Below the pieces are notes generated by a model, which was given only the letters and a program-made list of their open reading frames with translations, did no database searches and was not told the DNA's origin. Below, piece by piece: positions 32,508-44,635 of a stretch of DNA of 64,000 nucleotides. Location: the NCBI GenBank assembly GCA_035771165.1, contig JAWNZC010000280.1:1136001-1200000 (forward strand). Reading direction: 5' to 3'. The first letter of the stretch is position 1, and each line of letters starts with the position of its first letter. A program made the position numbers and the translations under genes. This DNA comes from Paragorgia papillata. Its lineage: Eukaryota > Cnidaria > Anthozoa > Scleralcyonacea > Coralliidae.

Positions 32508-34540
32508 TTTCGTGACAAATTCGACATATATATTAATAAACACTAATAACAGGGCCTTTCTCATACCTCATATCTCTACATAAAACAACAAAATGGAGGG
32601 ATACCCATAAGGTCACGCTAGCAAAGTTTGATTTGTGCTCGACAAAAGGAATTTAAGGCAAAGCGAAAACCATACGATTCTTTCCACAACACTTGTTGAT
32701 CAGAAACACATCCTCGTAGCTTCACAAACCATTCCACTAAAAGCCGTATAGATGCTAAAGTCGACTGACTTTTAGCTAATCAGTCCGCCACGTCGATATT
32801 GCGTTGAAACAGCGACCAAAAAAACGTAAAAAGGAGTTTAAATACGGTAGATGTTTGGTATCAAACAATTCCTCAAAACATGAACTGTTCAGATTTCCCC
32901 CAATTTGACTGTCCCTCGTGACATATTACGAGAATCCCGCGTTGAAAATATGCAAATTACCTAGTTTCCAGTCTCCAGGTTTAAGCCGCGCTATTGAGAA
33001 AAATTTCGGCTTCAGACCGCTGGCCTCAAAACGCTGAAAGCTGACCCGGCGTGCAAGGAAACGGGAAACCCAACATTGTAAACGGCCGGTGGTTAATAAA
33101 CTGATTTGTAGGATACAAATGTGAGATAATACTGTAATTGTAGAATGTTCACAATCGAGTAGATCATTTTAAAAAAGCCGAAGGACGTGTAAAATTATGG
33201 CACAGAAGATAGATTGGCTTGTAGAGTTGTGAGTAGATTTCGACAAGCAGCATATTTCTTTGGCAACATAGGAGCATGTTAATACTCTATAAGTTTGTAA
33301 TACTTACAATGTTTGGTGCTTCCATAGAAGTAAACTGTAGCATGCATCATAACAAGAACGAGCCAGTTTGTTTTATTAAACTCCATGCCCAGTGTCCAAG
33401 TCATGTATTTAAGAAATTAAGTTGTCAACATTGTTTCTTATTAACAGCTGAGCTATTTTACTCCCTGTCATTTTGATGAAAAAATTGTTTGTGAGTATCT
33501 GTAAAATTGAATGTGATATTTGTATGTTATGTTGTAGGTAGTTTAAAACAACAATGAATGAAGAACAATAAAGGTGAAGCAACATGACAACTTAATACAG
33601 AATATAATTGAACTGTGTCATTTATAGTTTTCAAACTTTGTCAATGATTTGATTAAAGAAAATGTTTACAATTCATGAGTGTATTTTGTCTTGTGTAGTT
33701 TGATTCTGTTATAAATGTAGTATATAATGATAAATTTTTAATCTGTTCTCTGACTTCTGTATGTTATGAAAATTGTGGCAGAACAAATACTGTACTATCA
33801 GTGTGTACTATACAAGTAGATCAACAAGGCCAGTGTTTGATGTTTATATAAAGTCAAAACAAATCAAGCTAATATATATGTTAAACTTCACAACGATGTG
33901 GCGGATAACATTTGTAAACTGGCTAAAAAAAAGCATCTTGGCAAAGGTATAGTCACAAAACTAATTATATTGTAAAATTAATACAAGATTTTTAGTTGTA
34001 GGCAAATGTAGGCCCAATTGCCCAAATTAAATAACCCTATCTCATAGAAAATAATAAACTCATTCTGATTAATCCTGTGAATGCCAGGATAACTTATTTG
34101 AATCATTACCCCGAGTTTTCTGTGAGTGAAAATATATTGTTCAACTATAGGCACATCCACTGATCTATACAGTTGGGCACATCGCATTCTTAAATTAATT
34201 GTTTGATTCCGGTCTTTTGGCTTAATATGATATAATAATACCACAGCAGTTGTTCGTAGTGTAGCTTGTTCAGTTGATCAAATTTCCCGAATTCATTCGG
34301 TCCTTTAGCAGTATTTCCATATTGTGAGAAAATTCTGAATGAGAACGGCCTTCGTCTGTTCAAAGTTGTCATCAATGACACTTGGGAGTTCGCTCCATCG
34401 AACTCGCAAATTCCGTTTTCCCCCACATTTTGGGGCTAAATAATTACAATTTTTCTCTCTAAATGCTTCACGTGTCCTTTCTTCCTCGTGATAAAAAAGT
34501 TTGTCTGAACCCGAAGGAGAAAAATGCCTTAATATGCGAA
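32508..34540. other. 5' flank of the transposase-like gene up to the right TIR
   Basis: About 2 kb with no convincing gene. A purine/pyrimidine-mixed CG-richer stretch at 32600-33120 could hold the promoter. Short ORFs (for example 33276-33476) look random. Confidence 0.4.
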
Positions 34541-34719
34541 AACTATAATTGTGCAACAGTAAAATATAGCGAAAGTGGGACCATCCAACATGGCGGCTGT
34601 TGCCAACTTCCGACTTCAATTTCAGACAACGGATGCTCTATCCAGTCTCTTATATAGATCAGTGGCTGCGAGCTTCGCAGACCTCGCGCATGCGCACTGA
34701 AAAACGGCGACACTTTTAC

Positions 34720-37700
34720 CACTGATCTCTATAAAAGGACTGGATAGAGCATCTATTGTTCAGAAAGTGATGCCGGAAGTGAGCAGCGGCGGCCATCTTA
34801 CTAGGACCCACTTGGGTCCTAAACAATATGGCGTACATAGGAGTGGAAACTTGCGGCTAGAGAAAGGAATCCAGTCCGGACTGTGATTGGTTAAATTTAG
34901 CTTCGGGTATGATCGGAAAAAGTAGCATCGGAAGAAAATCGTGTAGTATCGTATTTCTGTCGAGACTGTCGAGAACATGAACTGTGCTTGATCTAGTACC
35001 ACTGGTATGGAGTCTTTAATATTTAATACTCAATATAACGCAATACGACTATAGTATGGAGTCACAAACCATGAGAATGAGCGTTAAAGTCGCTATTGCA
35101 AAGTCCCCATGATGGCGTAGGCAAAGGTTTATAATTTAGGGTTAGGATTCAGGACATTTTCTCTTCCTAAAATTTCATAACTATTATTTTTAATTCACAA
35201 AACCTGTCATTATAATATATAAATTATAACGTATTATAAGATTTTTAACTCTTAGGTAACCCTTGCTGGACTTTGGACTTGGTTCCAGCACGGTTCCAAG
35301 GCCCTTCTCTGTCGTATATTTTTCGCGGTAAATGAAAGCAACAAGTGTTTTGCTGTGATGTTTATACCGTTTGTAAAGATCGGTGCTTTAGATAAACCGC
35401 CCATGAAAACTATGATCTCTGGCCATGACTGATGACTCCATACTATATATAGTTCTAGTTCTTGACAGTCACCAACGTATTAATATTATACCGAAAGAAC
35501 TACGATACTATACGATTCCCTTCCGATGTTATTTTTTCCCGATCATTACCCGAAGCTAATCTTGACCAATCACAGTCCGGACTGGATTCCTTTCTCTAGC
35601 CGCAAGTGGAGTGGAAAGCAGTTTAACGACGTTTTTCGCCAAATTCGAGAAGTTTGCTAAGATTTACCACCGAATTAAGGTTCGTAATCTTATTTTATAT
35701 AATAGTTAAGTGTTTTAAACTCTTTATTCCTTTTACAAAGGCTTTTTTTTGCGAAAGATACCTGCCTATGTATTTGCTTCACGAATCACGGTATTAACAA
35801 AATAGTCGGTAAACAAATGTCTTCCAAGTCCGCATGTGTACTTGTTTCTCTCTTTATTTTGTAGTATAAACGCCGTATTATTAAATGGTTTACTGTGATG
35901 GATTTCCTTTAAGTTTTGATTGATTTATTGCCGGTTATTAAATCCAAATGGGAATTCAAATTTGGAAACGTTTTAGCATAAAACCTTATACATGCAATTT
36001 ATATAACTTAAAAATCTTTAACGTGAACGCATATTAAAATTCAGTGAGATATTAATTATAACTTGTTTTTTTGAATTAGTATATAAATTTGGACCCTTGA
36101 TTTTACTAACTGGTCAATGACTCATTGACTATAAATGGGTGCCACGCTCCCATGGACCCATAAATTAGATGCCTGGGTTTATAATACACTGTCTATAATC
36201 TGCTAGGCTAATGGGCAAGACTTGGCATTAGTATTGTTTCTAATTTTTAAATAACCAAAGTAAGTTTGTGCTACTTCAAACGGTTCAGTGGTTCACATGG
36301 TTTTCTAATGTAGTATTTTCAGTTTGACTCTTTCAATCACCACTTAGGCAGCATGTGTATTTTTCTATTTGTCAGTTTGCTACCCTTGCTTGTCTAGTTC
36401 AATAGTTCAGCTATCTCACTAGTCATCAAAACTTGCTGCAAGTGATCTTTGCTCTATCATCTTAGTAGACTGTAATCTTTAGTTTATTACCTTTACAGGT
36501 TGTGCACATACATGTTATTGACTTGGCTTTAGTATCAGCTTTTAATACATGTATTTTATTTTGTAGTCCAGTGGCTCAGGTGTTAATCTGGATACACATT
36601 GTAACCCTATGTAACATTTGCTCTGTTATTATAATAGTTATTGCTGTTCAATGATTAGAGAGATTTCAAAAGTGATCACAAGGTTAAGGGTTCAGTTGAT
36701 TTTTGTTAATACTGTATGCATACAGTATATATATTAAAAGCTTCTATATGTGGTTTTTCTATAATTTTAAGTAAATATTTAGTTTTTTACCACAATTAGC
36801 ATTACTTGTCTTCCAAAGAACACTATAGTAACTGACTTTTTAACTGGGTTTTTACCACAAAGGTTGGCTGTGGTTGCCTTCTCAAGATGGCAAACCCAAA
36901 TTTTGCTGTTCTGAGTCCATTACAATGCATTTGATAAGGGCAAAAGTCCCCAAAACATAGAGTTTATATTGACAAGATAATTCTATGATGGGATTATGAG
37001 AAGCCCTGAACATTTGAAAATACATGTAGCTTCAACCAAAACAAGATAATTAATGATAATGTATTTTCTAATATAGAAATATTAAAAATAGATTATGCAA
37101 ATGCTCTTGCTGTTTTGTTTGAATATTTATTTGCAGGTGGCTATTAATCCTATCAGTCAATACAGGAAATTATATTTCATTTATGTAATAATAAACTTGC
37201 AGAGTGTCTGGGATAGTACAGGGATACTGTTAGAGTTTTAGTTGGCATCCCAGACACTCTGCAGAAATGGTAATATCAACAGGTGCATTTACTTGTCTGG
37301 GTTTTCATCGAAAAGCCAACCATTTAAAGCAAAAATTATGATTCAACTTTCGTGGTATAACTCAAAAAGACAAGTCATACTTTATAATATCTCACTATTA
37401 TTTATGCCACCATGAAGGCCTTTATTGTATAAATTGCATTGCAAGCTAATTTATTTCTATAGATCCATGTGAGTACAAAACCATAAAAAAACAAAGCACT
37501 TCTGATGGCAACAAGGTTGCCTATTAAAGAAACATATAAGGTGGCGAATGGACTATAAGGTTTTATGCTAGAACTTTTCCAAATTTGAATTCTCATTTGG
37601 ATTACTCGGCAATAAATCAATCAAAACATAAAGGAAACAAATCACAGTAAACCATTTAATAATACGGCGTTTGTACTACAAAATAAAGAGAGAAACAAGT

Positions 37701-38062
37701 ACACATGCGGACTTGGAAGACATTTGTTTACCGACTATTTTGTTAATACCGTGATTCGTGAAGCAAATACATAGGCAGGTATCTTTCGCAAAAAAAAAGC
37801 CTTTGTAAATGGAATAAAGAGTTTAAAACACTTAACTATTATATAAAATAAGATTACGAACCGTAATTTGGTGGTAAATCTTAGCAAACTTCTCGAATTT
37901 GGCGAAAAACGTCGTTAAACTGCTTTCCACTCCTATGTACGCCATATTGTTTAGGACCCAAGTGGGTCCTAGTAAGATGGCCGCCGCTGCTCACTTCCGG
38001 CATCAAAATTAGGGCGCGAGAAACAATAGATGCGCTATCCAGTCCTTTTATAGAGATCAGTG
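34720..38062. mobile_element. Non-autonomous relative with about 500-bp TIRs, 8-bp target duplication
   Basis: ACTTTTAC occurs at 34712-34719 and 38063-38070. The ends read CACTGATCTCTATAAAAGGA and its complement, matching the 24902-34664 element. The arms share GGACCCACTTGGGTCCTAAA and run to about 36000 and 37560. The left arm is split by the insertion at 34849-35607. The centre (36000-37550) is AT-rich with a small GCAGAGTGTCTGGGAT inverted pair near 37200-37265; no gene seen. Confidence 0.85.
34849..35607. mobile_element. 759-bp TIR element inside the left arm, 9-bp target duplication
   Basis: GGAGTGGAA occurs at 34840-34848 and 35608-35616. The ends are ACTTGCGGCTAGAGAAAGGA and its complement, with arms of about 65 bp or more that include GTCCGGACTGTGATTGG. 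Removing it restores symmetry of the host element's two arms, which proves the order of insertion. Confidence 0.85.
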
Positions 38063-38112
38063 ACTTTTACCCCCGAGTGGACCTTCTGCTCAGTTCTTTA
38101 TTCTGTGGTATA

Positions 38113-39136
38113 ACCATAGAAATAATATACCTAGAATGCGTGCTCTGTCACGTGACAGGTGTCCAAATTAAATTTATTTTGCCCTTATAGATCCGCCATT
38201 TTGAATTTTGCAAGGGGCGGGATATATATACAACAATGATCGCCTCAAAATAAAGAATTGGAGGACGTTTCAGGGATAAATTGGATACATGCATGACAAC
38301 AAATCAGCCACATACACATTAGCATAAAATAAAACAATTTGCAAGACACTTGCTTTGTTAAACGAACTAAAAACTCATAAGCTCAACATTATATTTCGAT
38401 CAATTCACCACAATTACAAAAAGCAACAAAAAGATAGGCTCATGCTAAACTTGAAACTCAGAAATTGTCTGCATCAAAGGAAGCCCCTTTAAAAGAAAAG
38501 AAAATAATCAAATACGTAATGGAAACTAGGAGAAAATCTTAAGAAAAACACGGATTTAAGATGTCAATATATTAAATAGATGTCGAAAAGACTGATGTAT
38601 AAAAAGTATGACAGGTGCATAAACATTTTATATTTCAAAAATCACAAGCTAGAATCCCTATTAGATTGGATAAAAAATAACAAAACACTTACTGTCTCCT
38701 GGATAAATCCTCCACATTCAGTATAAATCACATACAGATTGGAAAGTGGGAATCATTAAAATATATATAATGTAAAACAGTAAAAACACTAAAACCATTC
38801 GACATTCGTATTAAGAGGCCGCTATCGTCGCCATTTCTACATCCAGAGTTTGATGTTCGAAATGTTTTGGCGAAGGATATTGCACTTCACATGCGCATGC
38901 CTTTATCTTTAAATTCACTAATCCAGTAAATTTCCCGGCGTAAAAAACAAAGAAATTCAGTGCTGAAATACATCCATCGTCCACTCCACACCGGTTATCA
39001 ACCGCGGCCGTGTAAAAAACTGTTAAAAAGTCCTAGGGCGAGTTCCTTTTGCCCTTATAAATCCGCCATTTTATGGCGACAATTTTTTGACCGACAGGAG
39101 ATACGAGCCCGCATCTAGGTATATTATTTCTATGGT
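38113..39136. mobile_element. 1.0-kb TIR element
   Basis: The ends match exactly as inverted repeats (ACCATAGAAATAATATACCT and its complement). Just inside, both ends have CCCTTATA(G/A)ATCCGCCATTTT. No transposase. The target duplication is not clear. Confidence 0.75.
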
Positions 39137-39179
39137 CACGGTGTGTGAGTCACACGGTGCGTGAGTCACGGAGAATATT

Positions 39180-39800
39180 AATGAAGCGGCATCCCTTTGG
39201 TTCCAAACCAACCATGGTCAAAATTGCGAAAAGGTGAATTTGTCTAACCAGAACTAAACTAAACTAAACTAACACAACCAGTCAATACAAGTGTGCAGAT
39301 TAAGTGTTTAATCAATGTATTGGTAATTATAGCGTAAACAATAGGCGAGTTTCAAGGTGTTGCGCGCGCATCGTTTTGGAAAGGAATTGGCGGGCTCTCT
39401 ACAAAGTAAGCAATGGCAAACAGACTTGCTAGCGAGCCAACAACAGCAGAATAACAGTGTTAAACATCCAGAAACTGTATCTATACTTTGTTTATTTTAA
39501 ACAGTACGTTTACTTTGAGGGGAGCTTGTCAGTTTTTTTGAAAAATGATGCGCGCGCAACACCCTGAAATTCGTCTATTAACAAACCAACCACGTTAAAC
39601 TGGCTCCAAACCAACCATGGTCAAAAATTGCGAAAACGTGAATTTGTTTATCCAGATCATAATTGAATTAGACTAAGCTAGCCAACCAGTCACTACACGT
39701 GTGGAGACTAAGTGTTTAATAATTAATGTATTGTAATCAATGTATTGGTACGTAATTATAGCGTAAACAAACCAACCACGCTAAACTGGTTCCAAACCAA
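39180..39800. repeat. Tandem segmental repeat interrupted by a 237-bp MITE
   Basis: TTCCAAACCAACCATGGTCA, followed by AATTGCGAAAA..GTGAATTTGT and later TTATAGCGTAAACAA, occurs twice in direct order, with the start of a third copy near 39790. The MITE at 39342-39578 has termini TAGGCGAGTTTCAAGGTGTT and GTTGCGCGCGCATC inverted at the other end. Comparison with the second copy suggests AACAA as target duplication. Confidence 0.75.
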
Positions 39801-39884
39801 CCAAGGTCAAAAATTGCGTTTTACGATTTAAAGTTTTCAAAGCGTTTCACAAATCTTTTGACAGAAAAATTCCGAAGTTCCAGT

Positions 39885-40030
39885 TCAATAAAACTTTTCT
39901 AAAACAAGACGCTCTATTGAGCGTTAAGTCGCTGGGGTTGTGAATACAATTTTAATTAAACTACTTGAATTGAATTTGTGTCAGTAAATGACTAAATGCA
40001 GACCATTTTGAAAGAGCTTTCATTTTCTGT
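39885..40030. repeat. About 140-bp direct repeat, copy 1
   Basis: CTAAAACAAGACGCTCTATT through GAAAGAGCTTTCATTTTCTG is repeated almost exactly at 42578-42720 in the same orientation, 2.69 kb away. The only differences seen are single bases (GTAAATGAC against GAAAATGGC). Two such copies could be solo terminal repeats flanking lost or unrecognised sequence. Confidence 0.75.
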
Positions 40031-40468
40031 TTGGTTTCGAAACAGAAACGGAATCACCCAATACCGCATTAATTTCATCATGGTCCAACAATTATGTTGA
40101 GAATTTACCGGCTTTGTATTGTTTAGCCAGTTCTCCGCGGGACGAGAGGAGCAGACTTTTTTCATAGGCAGTAAGGAGTATGCATTTCCAACCTTCCCGT
40201 GCAGTTTCCCAAAACGATGCTTTATCGGACACCACCGTCTTACTAACCGACATTGAATGAAAAATACGTCGGTTTCAAGGGATAAAATAAAGTCTACACC
40301 CTGCATGTTTTTGGTGGGATAACATGTATTGCGCACTGGGTTAAATGTATCCTGCAACCTCTTTTCTGGCAGTTTCTCTTCCTTTAGGACGGGTATGTGA
40401 AGTTCATGGGTCAACTTCGCACTGTCCATGTACGTCAACATCCTCACTGGTTCATTACTATTTGACAA
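39992..40468 (-). CDS. Hypothetical ORF, 158 codons
   Basis: An intact frame from an ATG (MSNSNEPVRMLTYMD). It contains KLTHELHIPVLKEEKLPEKR and several Cys and Trp residues. No domain recognised. Its last 13 codons overlap the 140-bp direct repeat, so at least the end is repeat-derived. It may be an exon of a larger gene or chance. Confidence 0.2.
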   Translation of the reverse strand: MSNSNEPVRMLTYMDSAKLTHELHIPVLKEEKLPEKRLQDTFNPVRNTCYPTKNMQGVDFILSLETDVFFIQCRLVRRWCPIKHRFGKLHGKVGNAYSLLPMKKVCSSRPAENWLNNTKPVNSQHNCWTMMKLMRYWVIPFLFRNQTENESSFKMVCI

Positions 40469-40512
40469 ATAGAGAACAAGTATGCTTCATTAATGGACAA
40501 AAGTTGGTATTG

Positions 40513-40575
40513 TTAGGATGGCGCAGTGTTTCAACTCTATTTAATAGAGAGAGTTGAAACACTGTGCCATCCTAG
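40513..40575. repeat. Hairpin of 25-bp arms
   Basis: AGGATGGCGCAGTGTTTCAA and TTGAAACACTGTGCCATCCT flank CTCTATTTAATAGAGAG, itself a palindrome. The arms differ only at GCG/TGC. Probably the ends of a small fold-back repeat. Confidence 0.75.
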
Positions 40576-40629
40576 GAATTTATGTTTAAGTTAATATGTC
40601 GCGAGAATATCTCGTGCGCTTTTATGAGG

Positions 40630-41010
40630 CGTCGTCACAAACTATGCGTTTTCGCTGCCTTTTTAATCGACCGCAAAAATGGTTTAGCATTAGGAATTTA
40701 AAATTTAGGTAAAATACCAATCCACATGTACCACTGTTGCGGAAGGAATTGCGACCTGGTTTATACGATGTTTGCAAACTGAGATTCTGACGCAGAAGTA
40801 ATTTTGACCGGAACTCTTACATTCAGGAAGAAATCGCGTTTTAATTGAGACTGCGTTTTTAATCGACCGCAAAAATGGTTTAGCATTCGGAAGTTAAAAT
40901 TTGGGTAACATGGATCTAACCGTGCTCTCTCCAGTTGACTTGATAGCTACAGCGTCAGCCCGGCACGCTGAATATGCGAGTTCAAATCCCGCTCGTACCG
41001 CTTATGTTGC
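40630..41010. repeat. Direct repeat plus degenerate tRNA-like sequence
   Basis: TTTTTAATCGACCGCAAAAA followed by TGGTTTAGCATT occurs at about 40660 and 40855. At 40945-41006 lies AGCGTCAGCCCGGCACGCT followed by GCGAGTTCAAATCCCGCTCG, the 3' half of a tRNA with a mismatched T stem; probably the head of a tRNA-derived repeat. A minus-strand frame (40947-41192, starting MYLTTLAS) reads through it and is not considered reliable. Confidence 0.5.
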
Positions 41011-41199
41011 ACTGTTGGGTTTTTCTCATGAATATATCGTATCATAATTCTACTCGAACTACCTAACTTGTTTTGTACAATGTACTTAGAAAACATTATC
41101 ACTTTCTTTGCTTCTGAAATAGTTCGTATAATAGTTTGTGACGCCTCATGGAAATCATCTTCAGTTGTTGACGCTAGCGTCGTTAAATACATTTTACCT

Positions 41200-42245
41200 A
41201 CCTAGTGCCGAGGCTACGAAGTATTCAAACATTCTTCCGCGAACAACACCTTCACCTTCCATCTTAAATGCTGTGAGCAATTTCAGCTGAAAAGAAAAAA
41301 ATAAATTTAGAAGTCAACGACTGAAGCTGCTGCACTGGTCTTCTAACGGAGCGCCACATTGCAGCTATACATCTGCTGAAAAGGACTTCCTTATTACCTT
41401 AACAAAACACGCAATTGCCACTCTGAGCAGAGGCGTAGGAATCATTGTCAAGGCATTGTAAAAAAGCCCTTATTCTATTGTTTTAGCTAAGAAAGGGCAC
41501 TTTTTGTCGCAAAAAGGACACTTTTCAAAAAAGTTGAGGGGGGTACGTACGTACCGATGAAGTACGTAATCGTCCGAGTATTGTGCGCATTTGATGGTAA
41601 AAATCTCATTATCAGGGAAATATCGCACAAAATGCAAAAAAAAAATCATTTTGTAATAGAGTTTCTGTTACATTTAAACGCATTCTCTATAATATGCACC
41701 TTTCTTTGATGTTCATGTTTTTTCAGTTATATGTCAATTATTCTCTTAAAAATTGATGTTAATTTGGGGGTCCTTCTTTCCCCACAATTTACTCTGAAAA
41801 TACCGCACAATTTCCAGGTGGCTTTTAATGGACTGCACGCTTTTTTATCACTGCAAGCGATGCACGCCATTTGCATATAGCTCGATTACTATAATTTTCT
41901 AATTACGATAATTCTCGGGGCTTTACCGTGTCTACAAGGGCAGGTTTAGAACTGGAAAGAAACAGGCGGACCACATCATGTGCAAAAGGAGACACTGCTG
42001 TTATGTCTGTTGTGTCATTTTCTTGCTTTAGAAAGGTCCAAGCCAGCCACTCCCTTACAGTGGCGAACCCTTTCGCCAGTTGGCTCGGAGAAAGACCACC
42101 CGCGACACATAACCCTATTTAATTCACATAAGCGGCACGAAGGCCATAACCATCATCGCGTTCTATATCATTAAGTAGAATTTCCGTAAAATGTTGAAGT
42201 TGCTTTGCTTTGAATTCATCAAATAGTATTTCAATACTATTTGTG

Positions 42246-42277
<32 letters not shown>

Positions 42278-42570
42278 GGAAATACAATACTTTGCAAATA
42301 TTGCCTAGAATATTTGAAATACGTATGTTTACATTAAATAATATTTTTATAAAAGGAACTACTACTAGGAATATTAAAATGGGTGGTCATCCCAATTCTT
42401 AATACATGCAGGTATAAAACTATTTTTAAAACGCATAGTCCTACTCTTAAAAAGTTCAAAACTGCGTGGGTGACGCAATGTGTACCTAATTTGTCTTTCT
42501 TTCCGTTCTCACACATTCTACCAAGTCCACAACTAGTCCAGGAACAAACCCAATGTAATCCAACAATTCG
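41200..42570. other. No recognisable gene
   Basis: Contains a G-rich AGGGGGGTACGTACGTACC patch near 41536, an ATT microsatellite at about 42246-42278 and short random frames. Nothing supported as coding. Confidence 0.4.
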
Positions 42571-42577
42571 TCTGTTG

Positions 42578-42720
42578 TCTTTTCTAAAACAAGACGCTCT
42601 ATTGAGCGTTAAGTCGCTGGGGTTGTGAATACAATTTTAATTAAACTACTTGAATTGAATTTGTGTCAGAAAATGGCTAAATGCAGACCATTTTGAAAGA
42701 GCTTTCATTTTCTGTTTGGT
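42578..42720. repeat. About 140-bp direct repeat, copy 2
   Basis: Second copy of the block described at 39885-40030, same orientation. To its right the copies diverge after GTTTGGTT. Confidence 0.75.
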
Positions 42721-43214
42721 TAAACTATCAGCCAGTGAATAATGCTATAAACACAGGCAACTTAAGATGTAGTTGATGAGTGGACTGCAATGACAACAAA
42801 GGGTAAATGTAATATGCATGCACTTCATCTGCATTTTTTATGAATTTAAAATATTTTAATAAAATATTTCATAGGACAATTTTGAAGAGCTGAGGGAATC
42901 CCAAACACAAGAGCAACCAGCCATTTTTGCGGCTACCTGATTTTCAAATCAGGAGACGCTATGTCAGGCAGAATGCGACCTTTCGTGGGGAAAAGGGGTC
43001 AATGGGAAAAACTTGATTTGGCGAAGTTGAAGCGAGTGTATCCGACTGCACACGATTCTATCCATAAATGGTAGATCACATGACTCAAACATGACTCAAG
43101 TGTGTACATTGTGGAAATATGAAAGAGGACTATAGGAGTGGTCGTCTGGTCGAATTAATGACTCGATATTCTGTAGACTCGATCGCACCTGCCTGCCAGA
43201 AAAAGAGAGGCGGA

Positions 43215-43375
43215 CTTGGAGCAAGTCTAGCTGGTTGGTTGGTTGGTTGGTTGGTTGACTATTTGGTTGATTGATATATTGGTTGGTTTGTTGGTTGATT
43301 GATAGATTGATAGATTGATTGATAGATAGATAGATAGATTGATAGATAGATTGATTGATTGATTGATTATTGTTA
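43215..43375. repeat. Tetranucleotide repeats GGTT/GATT/GATA
   Basis: Runs of TTGG, TTGA and ATAG merge into one another, as from a single evolving (TTGN)n tract. Confidence 0.85.
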
Positions 43376-43582
43376 GTAGGTCTAACGACGCTTAATAATG
43401 TTGTTTATCTTGCTTGCAGCATTCTTGGTCTATTGAGATCTTGATCGACTGTGTCAGGTTATTTATGACGTTCATAAATGAATGTATAATGAAGTTACTG
43501 GACAATAATAGGTACCCATTTTGTTATTAAGTAAGTAAGATTAGTAAGATACAATTACATTTTTGTCGTATTGATTTTTTAG

Positions 43583-43687
43583 GTCTTTGCATTGGATTTG
43601 GATGAAACTTTTCTTTCTTATGTTTCCCTTCTGCCTCTGTTAGTTAAAGTGGACAAAGATTTGCGATTACAAAATGTTGCCTTAGAG
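43583..43687 (+). CDS. Possible isolated exon with DLDET motif
   Basis: After TTTTTTAG the frame reads VFALDLDETFLSYVSLLPLL and on to QNVALE, followed by a weak donor GTTGTT. DxDxT is the signature of haloacid-dehalogenase-type phosphatases such as EYA, but only 35 codons are visible and no second motif supports this. It could be chance. Confidence 0.25.
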
Positions 43688-43704
43688 GTTGTTATATAGA
43701 ATTA

Positions 43705-43707
43705 TTA

Positions 43708-43743
<36 letters not shown>

Positions 43744-43990
43744 TATTATTATTGTTATTATTATTATTATTATTGTTATTGTTAGTATTATTATTGTTGT
43801 TGTTATTATTATTGTTATTATTATTGTTATTATTATAATAATTATTAATTATTATTATTATTATCACTATCACCATCGCAAAATGCTGTCCTTGAGCAAC
43901 ATGGAACATCAAGGCTTTTGAGCTGGAGTCGAACCCACAACCCTGCGACGCTAGTACAGTGCTCCGACCACTTATCTCATTAGGGAGCTT
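43705..43990 (-). mobile_element. tRNA-derived SINE with (AAT)n tail
   Basis: On minus, a tRNA-like head at about 43985-43910 contains GGTTGTGGGTTCGACTCCAG (T arm) and GTGGTCGGAGCACTG. After a short body the sequence passes into about 150 bp of AAT/AAC repeats (43860-43705), as expected for a SINE tail. The acceptor stem is imperfect. Confidence 0.6.
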
Positions 43991-44299
43991 AAGCAAGCTA
44001 GGACGACGACGGCAATCTAAAGTTCAGTATCTAGCAGAAACCAACGAATCATTTACGTAGTATTGAATGCGTAACGTATGTTTTTCGACATTCAAAAGCT
44101 TTATAGTCCTAAAAGGATTTTGTTGCATAGTTTGAAGTCAAACTCAACTAACAGGTTTCGCTGTGATTTGAAACAGATTATCCCAGAGTCTCTCGTTTCC
44201 CGGGTGGGGAACGTGGGCTCTGGGAGCGAGATTGACAACAGCCATGTTGTTGCAGTAGTCACATGACAAAAGTCGAACCTTTAACTTTCTAATGATCGG

Positions 44300-44635
44300 T
44301 TAGACGCTCTAACCATGCATGGCGATCGTAGCGATCATATGGAAACCACTGACGCAACGATCGCTGCGACCGCGGTCGCCACGACCGCCGAGATAGAAAA
44401 TGTTCTATTTCAGCGATTGTGTTTTATATGGAAACGGTGATTTTGCAATCTCAGCGATCTTGGCGATCAGTATGCATCCCAGTGGACCATTAAAACAATG
44501 GCCGCGATCAACCATGGCCGCGCCTTAGCGATCATATGGAAACAGCGACATGATTGTTGATCGTTGCGCTCGCCGAGTTAATTTTTGAGCGATCGCGGCG
44601 AGCGTAGCGATTATATGGAAACCAGGCGCAAAGCA
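44300..44635. mobile_element. MITE-like element with GCGATC...TATGGAAAC repeats
   Basis: GCGATCRTAGCGATCATATG-type blocks followed by GAAAC recur near 44325, 44530 and 44600, with related TTTTATATGGAAACGG near 44430. Complementary GATCGC-rich blocks give a fold-back shape. No ORF. Confidence 0.55.

Larger units (their letters stand above)
24902..34664. mobile_element. 9.76-kb autonomous-looking transposon, 8-bp target duplication, superfamily not assigned
   Basis: GCTGCGAG flanks both ends exactly (24894-24901 and 34665-34672). TIRs of about 95 bp start CACTGATCTATATAAGAGAC. It contains a three-exon gene on minus (29307-32507), an ORF on plus at the left end (25329-26045) and smaller insertions. 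A shorter relative with the same ends follows at 34720-38062, and a collapsed pair of ends is at 54587-54609. An 8-bp target is known for hAT, P, Novosib and Zisupton elements, but the encoded protein does not match what I know of these. Confidence 0.8.
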
